DNA of 6,273 bases from Frankia sp. (GTDB lineage: Bacteria; Actinomycetota; Actinomycetes; Frankiales; Frankiaceae): positions 1 to 6,273 of the forward strand of contig JADGHD010000310.1 in NCBI GenBank assembly GCA_019689615.1, given 5' to 3'. Of this stretch, positions 5,575-6,273 are shown piece after piece. Position 1 is the stretch's first letter. Each line of letters begins with the position of its first letter. The notes beneath the pieces were generated by a model. That model searched no databases. It had not been told where the DNA came from and saw only the letters and a program-made list of their open reading frames with translations. A program made the position numbers and the translations under genes.

Positions 5575-5620
5575 GCCGCCGCTGGCCCGATCGCGGAGCG
5601 TCGCCGCAGCTGGGGCGAAC

Positions 5621-5657
5621 GTGACGGGCTGGCGGACAGACCCTAATGTCAGTGGGA
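5621..5657 (+). promoter_or_regulatory. leaderless promoter of orn
   Basis: A -35-like GTGACG (5621-5626, four of six to TTGACA) and a -10-like TAATGT (5644-5649, five of six to TATAAT except the third and fifth bases, and fitting TAnnnT) are separated by exactly 17 bp. Seven nt after the -10 lies the A of the orn ATG (5657), where transcription would start. Only a weak GTGGG precedes the ATG, in keeping with leaderless translation, which is common in actinobacteria. Confidence 0.6.
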
Positions 5658-6273
5658 TGGACCGCCTGGTTTGGATCGACTGTGAGATGACCGGCCTCGA
5701 CCCGGCCACCGACGTGTTGCTCGAGGTCGCCTGCCTCGTGACGGACGGCGAACTCAACGTCATCGGTGACGGGGTCGACCTGGTACTCGCCGCGCCCGAC
5801 CAGACGCTGGAGTCGATGGTGGCGGTCGTCCGCGAGATGCACGAGGCGTCCGGCCTGACCGCCGCGGTCCGCGCCTCCACCCTCACCGTCGCCGACGCCG
5901 AGGCCCAGATCCTCGACTACGTCCGCGCGCTGGTCCCCGAGGTCCGCCGCGCCCCGCTCTGCGGCAACTCGATCGCCACCGACCGCTCGTTCATCGCCCG
6001 TTACATGCCGGCGCTCGACGCCCACCTGCACTACCGCATGATCGACGTCTCGTCGGTCAAGGAGCTCGCCCGGCGCTGGTACCCGCGGGCCTACTACGCC
6101 GCCCCCGCCAAGCGCGGCGGCCACCGCGCGCTCGCCGACATCCGCGAGAGCATCGAGGAGCTCCGCTACTACCGCAAGGTCATCTTCGTCCCCCCGCCCG
6201 GCCCGACGACCGACGAGGCCAGGGCCGCCGCCGAGCAGGTCCGCGCCGAGTTCGACCAGCAGTCCCCGAACGG
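5657..6273 (+). CDS. orn: oligoribonuclease, 3'-to-5' exoribonuclease (C-terminal end missing)
   Basis: Degrades RNA fragments of about two to five nucleotides to mononucleotides, the last step of mRNA turnover, and cleaves pGpG made from the second messenger cyclic di-GMP. It works in the cytoplasm as a dimer with divalent metal ions. The 205 visible residues hold the full DEDDh exonuclease set: D8 and E10 in WIDCEMTGLD, D109 in GNSIATDRSF, H156 and D161 in GGHRALADI. Family hallmarks MIDVSSVKELARRWYP (128-143) and a Tyr-rich ELRYYRK (168-174) are present. The reading frame has reached nearly full family length (about 180-215) when the window ends, with an acidic tail; no stop is seen. ATG at 5657 is fixed by alignment of the family N-terminus and by the leaderless promoter. 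It lies 107 bp after the response regulator. Confidence 0.97.
   Translation, partial: MDRLVWIDCEMTGLDPATDVLLEVACLVTDGELNVIGDGVDLVLAAPDQTLESMVAVVREMHEASGLTAAVRASTLTVADAEAQILDYVRALVPEVRRAPLCGNSIATDRSFIARYMPALDAHLHYRMIDVSSVKELARRWYPRAYYAAPAKRGGHRALADIRESIEELRYYRKVIFVPPPGPTTDEARAAAEQVRAEFDQQSPN

Noticed and set aside
5192..6124. Minus-strand open frame of 310 codons
   Set aside because: It is antisense to the response regulator and orn, both of which have complete family motifs; the antisense product has no recognisable domain.
1..6273. CRISPR arrays, tRNA or rRNA genes, insertion sequences, toxin or defence systems
   Set aside because: No regular repeat-spacer pattern, cloverleaf, transposase motif or terminal inverted repeat was found on reading both strands by eye.

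Overview
The window is very GC-rich (well over 70 % by eye). Genes use almost only G or C at the third codon position, and GTG starts are frequent. Together with the gene types this points to a filamentous-type actinobacterium. A Frankia-like genome is my best guess, but this is inference because no species-specific marker is present.

Left block (1 to about 4216), all on the minus strand, in transcription order from right to left: (i) an aldehyde dehydrogenase with the catalytic residues intact but an unusual ELGG-region motif; (ii) a FhuF-like (2Fe-2S) protein whose four-cysteine motif is split by an insertion; (iii) a small membrane-anchored protein with an extracytoplasmic Ig-like domain; (iv) a Val/Ala/Arg-rich reading frame that runs off the left edge. 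Gaps of 150 to 270 bp separate them and several hold GC-rich hairpins, so they look like separate or loosely linked transcription units rather than a tight operon.

Centre (about 4217 to 4823): a roughly 600-bp divergent control region between the aldehyde dehydrogenase and the response regulator. I found no convincing gene there. It holds three dyad-symmetric elements, two promoter-like -10 hexamers placed 6 to 7 nt before an ATG (leaderless style), and a few short reading frames that could be leader peptides or chance.

Right block (4824 to 6273), plus strand: a NarL/LuxR-type response regulator with no kinase beside it, then oligoribonuclease (orn), which runs off the right edge. orn has the cleanest promoter in the window: a -35 and -10 with 17-bp spacing and the ATG exactly at the expected transcription start, so it is probably leaderless.

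The response regulator and orn are housekeeping or regulatory genes; the minus-strand genes add redox chemistry (aldehyde oxidation, an Fe-S protein probably linked to siderophore iron) and an exported protein of unknown role. I see no mobile element, CRISPR array, tRNA or defence system. The most interesting points are the FhuF-like motif insertion, the 18-bp perfect dyad upstream of the response regulator, the leaderless orn promoter, and the repeat-hairpin-repeat element at 793 to 867.
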